From contig JAUKTV010000001.1 of the NCBI GenBank assembly GCA_030549205.1, positions 2,914,001 to 2,978,000 on the forward strand: DNA of 64,000 nucleotides, in the 5' to 3' direction. The first letter of the stretch is position 1. Each line of letters opens with the position of its first letter. Positions 1 through 10,798 of this stretch are shown here, piece by piece. The position numbers and the translations under genes are program-made. The stretch comes from Apiosordaria backusii. Its lineage: Eukaryota; Ascomycota; Sordariomycetes; Sordariales; Lasiosphaeriaceae. Under the pieces are notes generated by a model that saw only the letters and a list, made by a program, of their open reading frames with translations, ran no database searches and was not told the origin of the DNA.

Positions 1-968
1 AGACTCTGGGTCGAGGGTGAGGATGTGGTCGATTTCGTCGAGGACGATCAGGTAGACTTTGCTCGAGGGGGACTTTTTCTTTGGTACAAAAAGTTTTTGG
101 AGGGCTTCAACCACGTCGGTTTCGGATAGGTCGGCTTCTTGGTCGTCGGGGGTGATGAGTTGGTCGAGGAGGGTAAAGTACAGGTCCTTGGAGGACTTGA
201 TGGACATGCAGTTGATGTAGGCTTTTTTGACGTGAGAGTCAGAAGACTCGGAGACGGTTTCGGTGATGCGGTTGACCATGGCGGATTTTCCTGTGCCGGG
301 GGGCCCGCTGACGTAGAGGCAGCCGCTTGGTTTGGAGGTGGTGCACCGGCTCAGAAACTTCTTCATTTGCGCTCGCTCGTCGTCGCGGCCGATGAGTTCT
401 CCTGGGTCAGCGCTGCGGGAGAAGAGCTGGCGCGCTTGGTGGTAGACTGTTGGGACTGAGGACGGGGTGAGAGGCGTCGAGGGTGTCATGCGCTTGGAGA
501 ACTTCCCGACGGACATGACCCGGTGACGGGGGGTGGTTGTGACGCCCTTGGAGAAGACATCGTAGTGACGCGGTGTGGATGGTGTGACGGGTGGGATGGC
601 CGAGCTCTTGACGGTGCTGGCAACCGAGGCTCGCCTGGCGAGAGATTTTGAGGGTGTCTTCTGAACTTCTTTCAGGTTCTTTTCGCGCCATGTTGTCGCC
701 TTTTCTTGGGTCTCGCTGGTCTCGTTGTTCTCGTCGTCGTCTTCCGCGATTACAATGTTGTTCTCTTTCTCGGCTTCTGGTTCTTCAACAATCGTGGCAC
801 TTCGGACGGTTCGTCGAGTCCGCTTGGCGGGAAGCTCAAACGTGATTGCTGATTCTGTAGATTAGAAACTGTCAGTTGCCATTGCCTTTCTCTCTTCAAG
901 GTACGAGAATACAAACCTGAGGTACCCCTTGAACTCCGGGTTCTCTTTCCCAGGGTTGGAGACACCAT
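1..968 (-). CDS. cdc6: Cell division control protein 6 (CDC6/Cdc18), 5' part only
   Basis: AAA+ ATPase that, with ORC and Cdt1, loads the MCM helicase at replication origins in the nucleus. Exons read 968-917 and 854-1 with intron 916-855 (GTTTGT...CTACAG); 302 residues are visible and the rest lies beyond the left edge. The N-terminal 150 residues are basic and disordered, with KRTRR near residue 28 and clustered CDK-type sites (KTPSK at 84, three TP sites in MTPSTPLTPSS near 140). The AAA+ part starts at ARQLFSR (158); Walker A is GPPGTGKS (201-208), followed by YINCMS and Walker B VYLIVLDEID (284-293). The INCMS segment and the pre-AAA motif favour Cdc6 over Orc1. It is divergent from the molybdenum cofactor sulfurase gene. 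The identity is well supported; the start is the first ATG that keeps the frame open. Confidence 0.87.
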
Positions 969-1646
969 CTTTTGGATTTGTTTACTTTGGCAAGCGCTAT
1001 GATGGAGTACACAAGTGACGATGGTCAGGATCCGAAGAGGAAGGAGTTGTTGACAACGGCAATGGTGGAGAGAGAAAGAAAAAATAGTTGCTAGGCAAGA
1101 GGCCCTGGCATTGTGAAATGGAGCTCTTGTCTCTTTCGGGATATGTCGCGCCTTCACCTTGCACCCCCTGTGAAACGCGACCCAGCGCGTCTGGGTGGGG
1201 CCTTTATCGCGCGCTTCAACGCGTTTCAATTAAAAAGTTGGTGGCTGGAGCTCCGCTTCTTTCATTGAACGTGAACTTGGAATTGAGGCGTTCCTAGTAC
1301 CGTGGCTGGTGAACTGTGGCTGATGCTCTTGGGGATTTCTCCACCTGGTCCCCACTTCCCCGCATGCGACAAGACAAGGAAGTTCAAGTGGAAGGGGGCG
1401 AACTCCGTACCAAGCGCTGCCGGCCGGGAGCCGATGACATCCGCTTCTTATCGAGGACTGGCACTTGGCCGGGCTTGTTTGTTTGCCTCTTTGAAAATGC
1501 CTTGTTGGTATTGCTGTTCTTCTTCCTGTGCAACCTACTCCCCAGATGCTGCGACTTTGGCGATTTGTTGGCAAGTTGACGGACAGGCCAGGATAAAGAA
1601 AGTACTTGGGATTTGGAAGTGGATTGGTTGAAACAGTTGGGCGGCG
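969..1646. promoter_or_regulatory. Divergent promoter between cdc6 and the cofactor sulfurase gene
   Basis: A 678-bp spacer separates the two start codons and should carry both promoters. It contains a perfect MluI cell-cycle box, ACGCGT at 1219-1224, inside the palindrome AACGCGTT, and further CGCG-core matches at about 1175-1190 and 1207-1214. MBF binding to such boxes drives G1/S transcription of S. pombe cdc18, so the sites suit cdc6. No coding sequence is credible here. Confidence 0.5.
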
Positions 1647-4214
1647 ATGGAGACATCAAAACATGCGATGACAAGCGGCTACAGTGCTAGAGTGGAGGCT
1701 TTCAGAGATGAGGAGTATCCTATGCTCAAAGGTATTGCGCCTTCCTCAGAGCCTGAACAAGCACTTTTGGCTAATGAAATCAGGTTCCGTTTATCTTGAC
1801 CATGCTGGGACGACACCATACCCCAAGTCCTTGATGGACTCGTTCGTCCGAGATATGACGTCGAACCTTTATGGCAACCCCCATTCTGGTTCGAGTTCAT
1901 CCCAACTCTCAACCTCGAGAATCGAAGATATTCGGCTCCGTGTGCTTCAGTTCTTTAAGGCTGACCCGGCCGATTTTGATGTGGTGTTTGTGGCCAACGC
2001 GACAGCTGGAATCAGGCTAGTTGTTGAGACCCTCAGGGCCGCTCCTGATGGATTTGACTATGCGTACCATCAGGCAAGCCACACCAGTCTCGTCGGCGTC
2101 CGAGAAGAGGCTCGAAATAGTCTTTGTCTGGATGACCGGCAGGCTGAGGAATGGGCGGCTGGTCACTGCCCGTTCGAGACTCACGCAGATGAGCGACCCA
2201 TATTGTTTGCATACCCCGCGCAATCTAATATGGACGGGAACCGGTTCCCTCTCGGCTGGTCAGAGACGATTCGCCGGAATACCGCTTCAGGGGGAAATAG
2301 GACATACACCTTGCTGGACGCAGCGGCATACGTGTGCTCTTCACCCCTTGATCTCAGTTGTGCTGAGACAGCCCCTGACTTTACAGTTTTGAGCTTCTAC
2401 AAAATATTCGGCTTCCCTGATCTGGGCGCCTTGATTGTGAGGCGGCAGGCAGAGGAGGTGTTTAATACCACAAAGTATTTTGGAGGAGGTACCGTTGATA
2501 TGGTTGTTTGCTTGAAGGAGCAGTGGCATGCTCCCAAGAGTCAGTTTTTACATGAACGCCTGGAACATGGGACGCTGCCTATTCACAATATCATAGCGCT
2601 TGATGCTGCTATGGATGCCCACAAACGATTATTTGGTTCGATGATGGATGTATCCAACCATACCTTCTTTCTGCACAAACGGCTTGACCGCGGTCTTAGG
2701 TCACTTCGACATAGGAATGGTAAAACTGTCTGTACTATCTATTCCCCACAGTCTGGCCTACAGGACAAGCATCCAGCGGGCGGGCCTGTGGTGGCCTTCA
2801 ATATTCGAAACAGCCAACATGCCTGGGTGAGTCTGGCAGAATTCGAGAAGCTGGCTACCCTAAAGAATTTCCACATTCGCACTGGCGGTGTGTGCAATCC
2901 AGGGGGTATTGCTTCGGCGCTCGGTCTTCAACCGTGGGAGATGAGGCAAAACTTCAGCTCTGGCTTCCGTTGCGGGACTGAAAACGACATCCTGGCAGGA
3001 AAGCCAACCGGTGTCATTCGGGCGAGTCTGGGAGCCATGAGCACCATCTCCGATGTCGATACATTTGTGGCCTTCGTCGCGGAATTCTACCAAGATTTGA
3101 GTCTGCCGCCTGCTGTTCCATTACATACGGCACAACCATCAACTCGGTCCGATCTCCGCGTCCACAGCATGAGCATCTACCCTATCAAGAGCTGTGGGCA
3201 TTTTCAGGTTCCCCCAGGAGTTGACTGGGAGGTACGACCAGAAGGCCTCGCCTGGGACAGAGAGTGGTGCCTTGTCCACCAAGGCACTGGTCAGGCTCTC
3301 AGTCAAAAACGATATCCCAAAATGGCACTTATACGGCCGACGCTAGACTTTGGCCGTGGAGAGCTACGGGTCATGTATGCCGGAGAAATTTCACCACATC
3401 TGTCTCAAGAAATCAGTATACCACTCTCCAAAAACCCTTCGCTGTTCCGGCTCTCGACAACACTCGGGTCAAGATCATCACGGGTTTGTGGCGAGGAAAT
3501 ACTAGCACAAACTTACATTTCGACCGAAATCAACGAATTCTTTTCTGGTGTCTTGGGAGTGTCCTGCATGCTAGCAAGATTCCCCCCGGGGGTCAAGGCA
3601 AGAGCATGCGGCATTCAAAAGCCCATCTTCAGAAGCATCAGCTCCCATTATCAGCCCCAATGGTTACAACATCAAAACTTCCAGGTTCGTTTCCTGGTGA
3701 TCGACCACCATCACCACCAGACTCCGACACAGAAAGAAGCAGTCAACAACGACGCATACTACTGTCCAATGAAAGCCCCATCCTGGCTATTACTCTCCCG
3801 AGTTTGGATGCTTTAAACGCGGAGATTCGTCGTAGTGGCAACCACAAGAGAGTAATATCACCAGACGTCTTTCGAGCTAATATCGTCATCGCCCCGTTAT
3901 CTCAAGCCACGAAGACCGCCATCGAGCCCTACGTGGAAGACACGTGGTCCAGTCTTCAAATAGGAGACAATCGCCATAACTTTGAGATGCTGGGGTCTTG
4001 TAGGAGGTGTCATATGGTTTGTATCAATCAAGAAACTGCAGAGAAGAGCGAGGAGCCGTTTGTGACGCTGTCAAAGACGAGAAGATTTGATGGTAAAGTG
4101 TTCTTTGGGGTACACATGTGCTACTCTGAGACAGGCGGGGATGTCATGACGGCAGTGACGAGAAAGGGGCGGTTTCCTACTTTGAGGGTGGGGGATGTGG
4201 TCGTTCCTTCTTGA
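1647..4214 (+). CDS. hxB: Molybdenum cofactor sulfurase, frameshifted in this sequence
   Basis: Cytosolic PLP enzyme that takes sulfur from L-cysteine and sulfurates the molybdenum cofactor of xanthine dehydrogenase and aldehyde oxidase. Exon 1 is 1647-1731 (start METSKHAMTSGY), the intron 1732-1783, and exon 2 begins at 1784, giving the junction MLKG|SVYLDHAGTT. The NifS-like domain shows SFYKIFGFPDLG with the PLP lysine near residue 235 and TGGVCNPGG with the likely persulfide cysteine near 399. A MOSC domain starts near residue 485 (VHSMSIYPIKSCG). At 3582-3592 (C6 then G5) the frame shifts: LARFPPG continues as GQGKSMRHSKAHLQKHQ only one frame away, then RILLSNESPIL and the normal C terminus follow. 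One extra base in the run would restore about 838 residues. It could be a sequencing error or a real lesion. Confidence 0.87.
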
Positions 4215-4861
4215 TCAGATAGTATGTTAATGTGGAAGGTGCATGACCATTTCAGGTAAACCACTTCCTCTCTTGATGATTTTGTCTTCTTACAATTTGC
4301 ATCCAAGATGTTGCAGTCAAGGACTGTTTCTTTTGCACTTGCTAGCCATCCGAACGCCATCCATCCCAAGTCGACCTGTATGATTTACGCTCCGAAGTTC
4401 CTACATTCTTCCCCGTGAGTCCGAGGACCCCAATATATAGACCTCAGCGGCTGATCCATGATGGGATACAAGATACGATGCATCATGGAATGACCTTTTG
4501 ATACGTTGTTCGGAGTTGTTCGTCAGCCTCAAAACAGTTGGCTGTTAGTGCGGTAGCTGTTGTCGGGCGCTGGTGGTTTTTACAGGGCTGTGCCAGCGAC
4601 GATGATCCAAATTACAAACGTCTCTCAACATTTTCGCTTTTTTTTCTCTTGCCTTCTTAACCCAAAAATATTCGAATCGCCGTCCGAACTTCAATACTCC
4701 CTTCGTTTACTCATCCCTCACATCAACTTTCACATCGGGTCCCGACAGACTGGTACAGGAGGGTGCCATTCCGCACTTAACTGGGCCGGTTGCATAAACG
4801 ACCAGATTCCCCGTGCATATCGACATCGCCTGCCCTACCTACCGCCCAGCAAAACCTAAAG
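4215..4861. other. Intergenic: sulfurase 3' flank and MBOAT-gene promoter
   Basis: No gene is seen. A TATATA element lies at about 4433-4438, and 4455-4463 with 4481-4489 form a 9-bp inverted repeat (TCCATGATG/CATCATGGA) with a 17-nt loop. A pyrimidine-rich stretch around 4620-4720 precedes the start codon at 4862. Confidence 0.5.
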
Positions 4862-6556
4862 ATGGCAACCACTCCCACCCTCAACCCCAACGACCCACAT
4901 TACCACCTCCCAACAGCCCAAGTCCACTACCTCCGTTCCATCTTTTACGACCAGCTCTCCCAAGGAAAGACAAAACCCCTCGTTTTACCATCTGCCTTTT
5001 TCGGGACCTTGTTCCTCCCGTTGCTGTACCTCTCCATCCCGCACAAAACCCGGCCATGGCTATATCGCGCTCGCTGGTTGGTAGCTTTGGCAATTTTGTA
5101 TCTTAATTACCAGTTGCTGACTACAACATCGGGGTCCAACATTGCGATATCTTATGCGGTGGGGTTAATTGCCTGTCATGGGACGGTATGGGGTTTGACA
5201 GCGGTGTTGTTCACCCGACCGCAGTGGGATGCTGCCCGCGTGGCGAGAGACTCTAAGACGGGAGAGTACTACTGGCAGTTTTACCCCGAGGATGGATCGT
5301 GGGGGGAAAGGCTGAGCTGGGGGCAGGATTTGTTGTTGAATTTTAGGTGCGTGGGGTGGAATTATGCTGTTTCTACTATACCCTCGCCGCCGTTTCCGTT
5401 GCTGGGTGTCAAGGGGAGGAGGCAGAGGGTGGAGATGGAAAAGATGCCGAAGGTGACGAAGGCGGGGTATTATATTAGTGGGAGTACGAGGGAGTTTGTG
5501 TTGGATAGGCTAAGGCATATTGCTTGGAGTTGGGTGGTGATTGACGTTTGGACGACATTTGGGAGGGCGGATCCGTATATTGTTTTGGGGCCGGAGTATG
5601 TTTACTCTTCGAATCACAAGATCAACGGTTTACCGCCGGTGCTGGAGGCCCTGCCGATGTGGGCGGTGAGTTTAGGGAGGAGTTTTGTTGGGATTACGGG
5701 GGTGGCGGCGGGGTTGTTTTTTTATTCGAGTATTTACCAGCTGATCAACTATTGCGTGCTGGGGAAGGGGGGGTTGGATTTGTTAGGGGTGCAGGGAGAG
5801 CTGTGGCAGTATCCGAGTTTGTTTGGGGGGTTTTGGAATGTGCTTGAGAAGGGACTGGGGGGGTTTTGGGGTGGGTGGTGGCATCAGACATTTAGGAGGG
5901 GGTTTGCGGCGGCGGGGGAGTGGGGGTTTGGTGTTGTTATGAGGGGGGAGACGGTGCCGAGGTTGAGGGTTGGGAGGGATGGGGGGTTGGTTGAGAACGG
6001 GGGAGTTGATAATGGGGGGAAGAAGGGGGAGGGAGAGGGGGGGCATGATGATGATAACGACAAGAAGAGACGGTTGAAGAAACCGGGGAGAGCAAAGACG
6101 GTGGTGACAGTGCTGATTGCATTTTTCCTATCGGGCTTAATGCATGCCTCTGGAGGGTTGACGTCTACGAGCCCTACGACGAGGTTTTGGACGCCGATTG
6201 CGTTTTTTGTTTCGCAGGGTGTTGGGGTGTTGGGTCAGGGGTTTGTGTGTGAATATTTTAGGGGGTTTATCAGCTCGAGCTTTTCGCCAAAGTGGAGGAG
6301 GATAGGGAATTTGGTGGTGGTGGTTGTGTGGCTTCAGCTGACGGGTTGGGGGCTCATTGATGATATGAGCAGAGCTGGGATTTGGCTGTTTGAGCCTGTT
6401 CCGTTCTCGCCGGTGAGGTGGTTGGTGAAGGTGTTTGGGTATGGGGATATGTTGGGCGGGAATAATAAGAATCTGTGGAGGTTGGATGAGGAGTATGGGT
6501 TGAGGTGGTGGTGGGGGCCGGAGGGAAGGTGGTGGGAGAGTGGGCTTAGACTTTAA
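4862..6556 (+). CDS. MBOAT / wax-synthase-like membrane O-acyltransferase
   Basis: Single-exon gene for a 564-residue multi-pass membrane protein. Hydrophobic segments are visible near residues 40-60 (FFGTLFLPLLYLSI), 72-110, 245-265, 280-315, 415-435 and 455-475. GGWWHQTFRR with His341 and the membrane segment SGLMHASGG with His428 match the two conserved regions of the wax-synthase/MBOAT_2 family, whose members acylate alcohols or terpenoid hydroxyls using acyl-CoA in the ER. Between them, near 375-415, lies a polar low-complexity loop (GGKKGEGEGGHDDDNDKKRR). The substrate cannot be read from sequence, and no biosynthetic cluster surrounds it. ATG 4862 is preferred because it has an AAAG context; the open frame continues slightly upstream without another ATG. 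Codon choice switches from C-ending in the first 80 codons to G/T-rich afterwards. Converges on TERT, 265 bp away. Confidence 0.78.
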   Translation: MATTPTLNPNDPHYHLPTAQVHYLRSIFYDQLSQGKTKPLVLPSAFFGTLFLPLLYLSIPHKTRPWLYRARWLVALAILYLNYQLLTTTSGSNIAISYAVGLIACHGTVWGLTAVLFTRPQWDAARVARDSKTGEYYWQFYPEDGSWGERLSWGQDLLLNFRCVGWNYAVSTIPSPPFPLLGVKGRRQRVEMEKMPKVTKAGYYISGSTREFVLDRLRHIAWSWVVIDVWTTFGRADPYIVLGPEYVYSSNHKINGLPPVLEALPMWAVSLGRSFVGITGVAAGLFFYSSIYQLINYCVLGKGGLDLLGVQGELWQYPSLFGGFWNVLEKGLGGFWGGWWHQTFRRGFAAAGEWGFGVVMRGETVPRLRVGRDGGLVENGGVDNGGKKGEGEGGHDDDNDKKRRLKKPGRAKTVVTVLIAFFLSGLMHASGGLTSTSPTTRFWTPIAFFVSQGVGVLGQGFVCEYFRGFISSSFSPKWRRIGNLVVVVVWLQLTGWGLIDDMSRAGIWLFEPVPFSPVRWLVKVFGYGDMLGGNNKNLWRLDEEYGLRWWWGPEGRWWESGLRL

Positions 6557-6821
6557 GGAGTATAAACAGGAGGAGGTATAAACAGGGGGTTACAAGATAG
6601 GATGCATTTAGAATGGACGGCAGGTATATAGGGTTTTGAGATATCCAGGGCGGGCGAGCAATTGTATGTTTTACCAAGGATGCTTTTATGACCGAGTAGA
6701 TAGATAGGTTTACAAAGTTATAGAGATACATTATCAAGCCTGAATCCTACCCCGCGTGACTGATGACACTCTTCCAACTCCGTTGATAATCTATTCAGAC
6801 CATGACACCACGTCCCAATAA

Positions 6822-9800
6822 TCATATCTTGACACCCTTAACGACCCTCACTAAAGCTGCAACATCAACCCCCTTTTTGCCCCTAGACAACTTGACCGTC
6901 TCCTCTTTTAGCCAGGCGACCACCTCACCATAGGCAGTCTGCTTTTTGACGAGGACCTGTCGAAAGGCGACCATGACCAACCTTTTTTCAAGTGTTTTTA
7001 TTAGCATCATCAAAAAGCCTTTAGAGTTTGGGGGGCGTCAAAATGGAACTCACCAAGCAATCTCCCCCCTAGTGACTTTGCACTCATACCCTGGCCACCT
7101 CTCCTTTCTGCTCTTACTTGTCAACAGCAAGAACGCGACGTCGATGAGGGATTTGATGGTGTCTATTTTTCCCCCATTAGTATCACATATTCTTTTTTTC
7201 ATGGGTTGGTTGGTGCAAGTGACTAACCGATCAAAACCCTAGTGGGAGGTTGCCTGTTCCGGCCCATGCACCTCGCATAAGCCCACATCTTTTGAGCAGA
7301 GACAGCAAAAGCGGCGTACGCGTTTGCGAGGACAGTGGCGCGGGAGTTGTGGGCCGTGTCAAAGAGGTGAAGACCGCTGGACTGGATCTTGAAGGAGGCG
7401 AGGACCTTGCGGGTGAAGTTGCGGCCTGGGCGGCGGGTGTGCTCTACTGTGAGGGAGTTGAATACTTTCTCATTTGTTAGCACTTGGCGACATGGCAGAA
7501 AAGGGGGGGGGGGAACATACCGCAGTTGGGGGTGGCGGTTGTGGTGGAGTTGTCTTTGGATACCTCTAGGGTTTTTGTGTTGATGTATAAACCGCAGTAA
7601 GGAAAGAGGTTATGACCTCTGCCCTTGTCTTTCAAGGTCGGCACAGGCAAATTGTTGACAGCCACGGGGAAGTTAACGAGGGATTTGGCTGGGTTGACGT
7701 TCACCCCGTGGCTGGGGAGGCCGGAGTGCATTGTTTGGATGAACTTGGTTGCTTTGGAGGGGGAGGTGGTGATGAGGAGGAAGTCGTCTATCAACCGAAG
7801 CAACAGACTGTCGTTGCTGTCGGGGGAAAACAAGAAGGAGAGGTGGGTGCGCTCGAGGTCGGCGTAGAAGTAGTTGCATAGGGCGGAGGAGATGACGGAG
7901 CCTTGGGGGATGCCGGATTTTTGGCGGTAGTATTTCTTGCCGATGCGGACGAGGTTGTCTTTGATGTGGGAGGTGGTTAGGGACAACAGGTCACGGGTGT
8001 TGTGGGTTTTTTGGGCGTCGGAGCGGTCGACGAAGATGGTGTCTTTTTTGTTGGGGGCGAGGATGGTTTCGATGAATTGGGAGAAGGGGAGGGGGTCCTT
8101 GTTGGGTTGGGCGACGGAGGGCCAGCGTCTGGCTGCTTTGGCTGTGCTGCCTTTGCCGAGAACCATTTCCAATGGACTGACTTCCGCGTGTTTCTTGATT
8201 TTGTACCAGCCTTGCTTGGGGATTTGTTTGACGAGTTTGATCATGGCATCTTGGGGGATGGTGTCGTAGGCTGCTGTGACGTCGACCTTGGCAAAGTAGA
8301 ACTTGTGGTTGCCTTCGCCGAGGGAGGCTTTGAATGCCTTGATGCGAGGGTAGATGTCACTGACTGAGAAGAGGGACGAGCCTAAACGCTCGACATCTCG
8401 TGTCTATACTCAAGTCAGTCATGTTGTCAGCTGCTATTTTCCTTTGGTGAACGTACCCTCTCAAGCTTGAGGACCGAGTTCACCGGCCCCAAGTTGGTGT
8501 TGATGCTGTAACTCAGCCCAGCCTTCCGCCCTGGCCGTAGAGTCCGACGGGCCAAATTCATGATAGGTCTCATGTTAGTTTCCTTGGGGACCAGCCGAAG
8601 GTGTGCAAGACCAAGTTTCCGAGAGTCTAATATCCGCAAAGCATCATCCAATTTGACCTCCTCAAACATCTTGGTTTTCAGAGCAGCCATGGCAGGTTCG
8701 GCAACGTACCGCCAGACGTCATGTCGGTAGAAAAACAGACAGTATTTGTCGACGCTCGAATCAGTAACATAGAAGTTACTTCGAACAAGTGGTATCAAGA
8801 ATGAGTCGAACAAGTAGTAGAGAAACTCGTAAAACATCTCAGTGCGTTTCTGCATATCCGACTGTGAGCATTTCTGCTTGCCGAGTCCTGGGGGTGCAAG
8901 CCAGTCGACATCTTGGATCTGGGAACCAGTTAGCATCTTCTACTCAAGACAGTAGCAACCGAGCCTCTCACCTTCATCCCCTGCATAACTTCATGTAGGC
9001 ACATGCTCTCGAACCGCCTCAGATGGATAAACTCATGGACCTTCTTGAGAAAGCAGGCCTTGTTGTGTTCCTGGACTTCGCCTTGACCCCAGAACTCATT
9101 GGGGATGACCTTGGAGAAAACTGCCTGGCAAAATGCCGAGACAGCAGAGGTTGGGGTTGCTAGTTCCGTGAGAGAGACGTACTCCAAGTTCCATTCAGGG
9201 GCTGCATTTTGCCGTGACTTTTTCCTCCCCTTGGTGGTCTTGCCAGGAGGTCTGGAAGATGAAACCAAAGACTTGTCCATGACACACGAAGCCTTCTTGC
9301 GGCTTTCAGTCAGACCGGGGACCTGTAGGCATGAGATTCTAGTAGTCGTAAACATCAAGTGGAAAACTTACTGGGCAATAATGCTTCATCATCTCGGCAT
9401 ATGCGCACCGGCCGTGGAGTATTTGAAGCCGTTCGACGAGGCGCTGCAGCTGTCCTCTAAGCCTCTTTGGAATGTGCTTGATGGGCTTCCCGTTCGAATC
9501 CAACTTTGTAAACTTCTCGGCGATCTCCTCTTCGCGAAGGGTGTAGTCCTGGAACTTTTGAGTTGTCTTTTGGCGGTCCACGACCGACGTAAACGGGTTG
9601 TGCAGACCAAACTGACGAGGAAACATGTACATCAAGATATGCACAACATTCCCGCGGTTGGCGTCCTCTTCTGTGGGCGTAGATGCTTTATATGGGAACC
9701 TGTTCAGAACATCTAAACAAAAACTCAGGGGTTAGTCTTGTCTTGGCACCCCCAAAAAAGGGGCAAAAGGGGCAAAAGGGGGCAAACTCACGAATGTGAC

Positions 9801-10798
9801 GTAAGCCAAAGTGGACAACGCCGCGGGCATTCAAAGCAGCTCTGGCATACAGCATCCGGCTTCTGACAAAAGAGATTTCGGATGGGCGTGCAGGATTTCC
9901 TTTGTCAATCGGTCGTGCCTCCAAAGGGCTCAGTTCTGAGATGGGAACTCCACAAAGCTGTTGCATGTTTCCCTTTCCTGCTTTTACAGCCCGGAAAATG
10001 GCACAGTCGACAAGCAGGTCGATCATGATGCGCTCGCCTTCTTTACCTAACAGCATGAGAAGCTGAGGCCATGGTTTTTCCTTCAGAGCTTCTGCTTGTT
10101 GATTGCGTTCTACGGCAAAGAGCCCGGGAATGGGCTTGCTTGGAGCGGCCGCATCCTTTGGGCGAGCATTCTCATTCACACTTTTCCGAAAGCCGTCGCA
10201 TAACAGATGCCTTAGCCGGGAGCCACCTTCATGTTGAGAGAAAAGAAGCCAAATAACAAAGTCTACAATCTTTGACACACGGTCATGTAAGTTTTTGGAC
10301 TACGTGACATCCTACTCTCCATTACTGGCTTACCTCGGATTGCGAATACATGGACCCCCTAAGGCCATCCGACAGTGTCACATACGACTCATCTCCCTTT
10401 TGTGAGAAGCCAATCCACTTCTCCCAGCGGTAGTCGTTTTTTCTCTCGGTGGCATCATGGCGCCAGGCAACAAGTGTTGTGTCCAGGAGCTCTGCCAAGA
10501 TAGTCTCGTCTTCGGTCAGAGGTTTCTGAGCAGCAGATGTGGCGAGCCCTACTGTTGCGATCTTCTTGCGCCGGATTCGCGAAGAGACTGGCAGTTTTGA
10601 CAGGGCGTATTGTCGCAACGTTTGTGTCTTAGAATAGTACTGACCTAGTAGCGCATGTTTGACAACGGCATCGCGTGGCTCATGTTCGGTCTTGTGGTGT
10701 TTTGCAGGACGATCAGCAGAGCCGTTGAGATTTAGAACGCCGCCATTGTCTCGACTTCTTTTCCCGTGGGTCGGTCTTGATGCAATGACAGCCGCCAT
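6822..10798 (-). CDS. tert: Telomerase reverse transcriptase (TERT), complete
   Basis: Catalytic subunit of telomerase, which copies the telomerase RNA template onto chromosome ends. Nine exons: 10798-10334, 10269-9792, 9712-9372, 9322-8972, 8918-8457, 8403-7521, 7464-7228, 7162-7054, 6981-6822; about 1,161 residues. An in-frame alternative acceptor would start exon 2 at 10299, leaving an implausibly short 34-nt intron. Family marks in order: LGQYYSKTQTLRQYALSKLP; MFPRQFGLHNPFTS in the RNA-binding domain; motif T, FLYYLFDSFLIPLVRSNFY; motif 1, FFYRHDVW; motif 2, LRLVPKETNMRPIMNLARR; motif A, FAKVDVTAAYD (catalytic Asp near 740); motif B', GIPQGSVISSALCNYFYADLE; motif C, LRLIDDFLLIT (Asp pair near 905); and the C-terminal extension with MWAYARCM. 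All catalytic aspartates are present, so it should be active. Confidence 0.95.

Noticed and set aside
4790..4861. Upstream extension of the MBOAT frame
   Set aside because: The extension has no ATG; the first ATG with a good context is at 4862.
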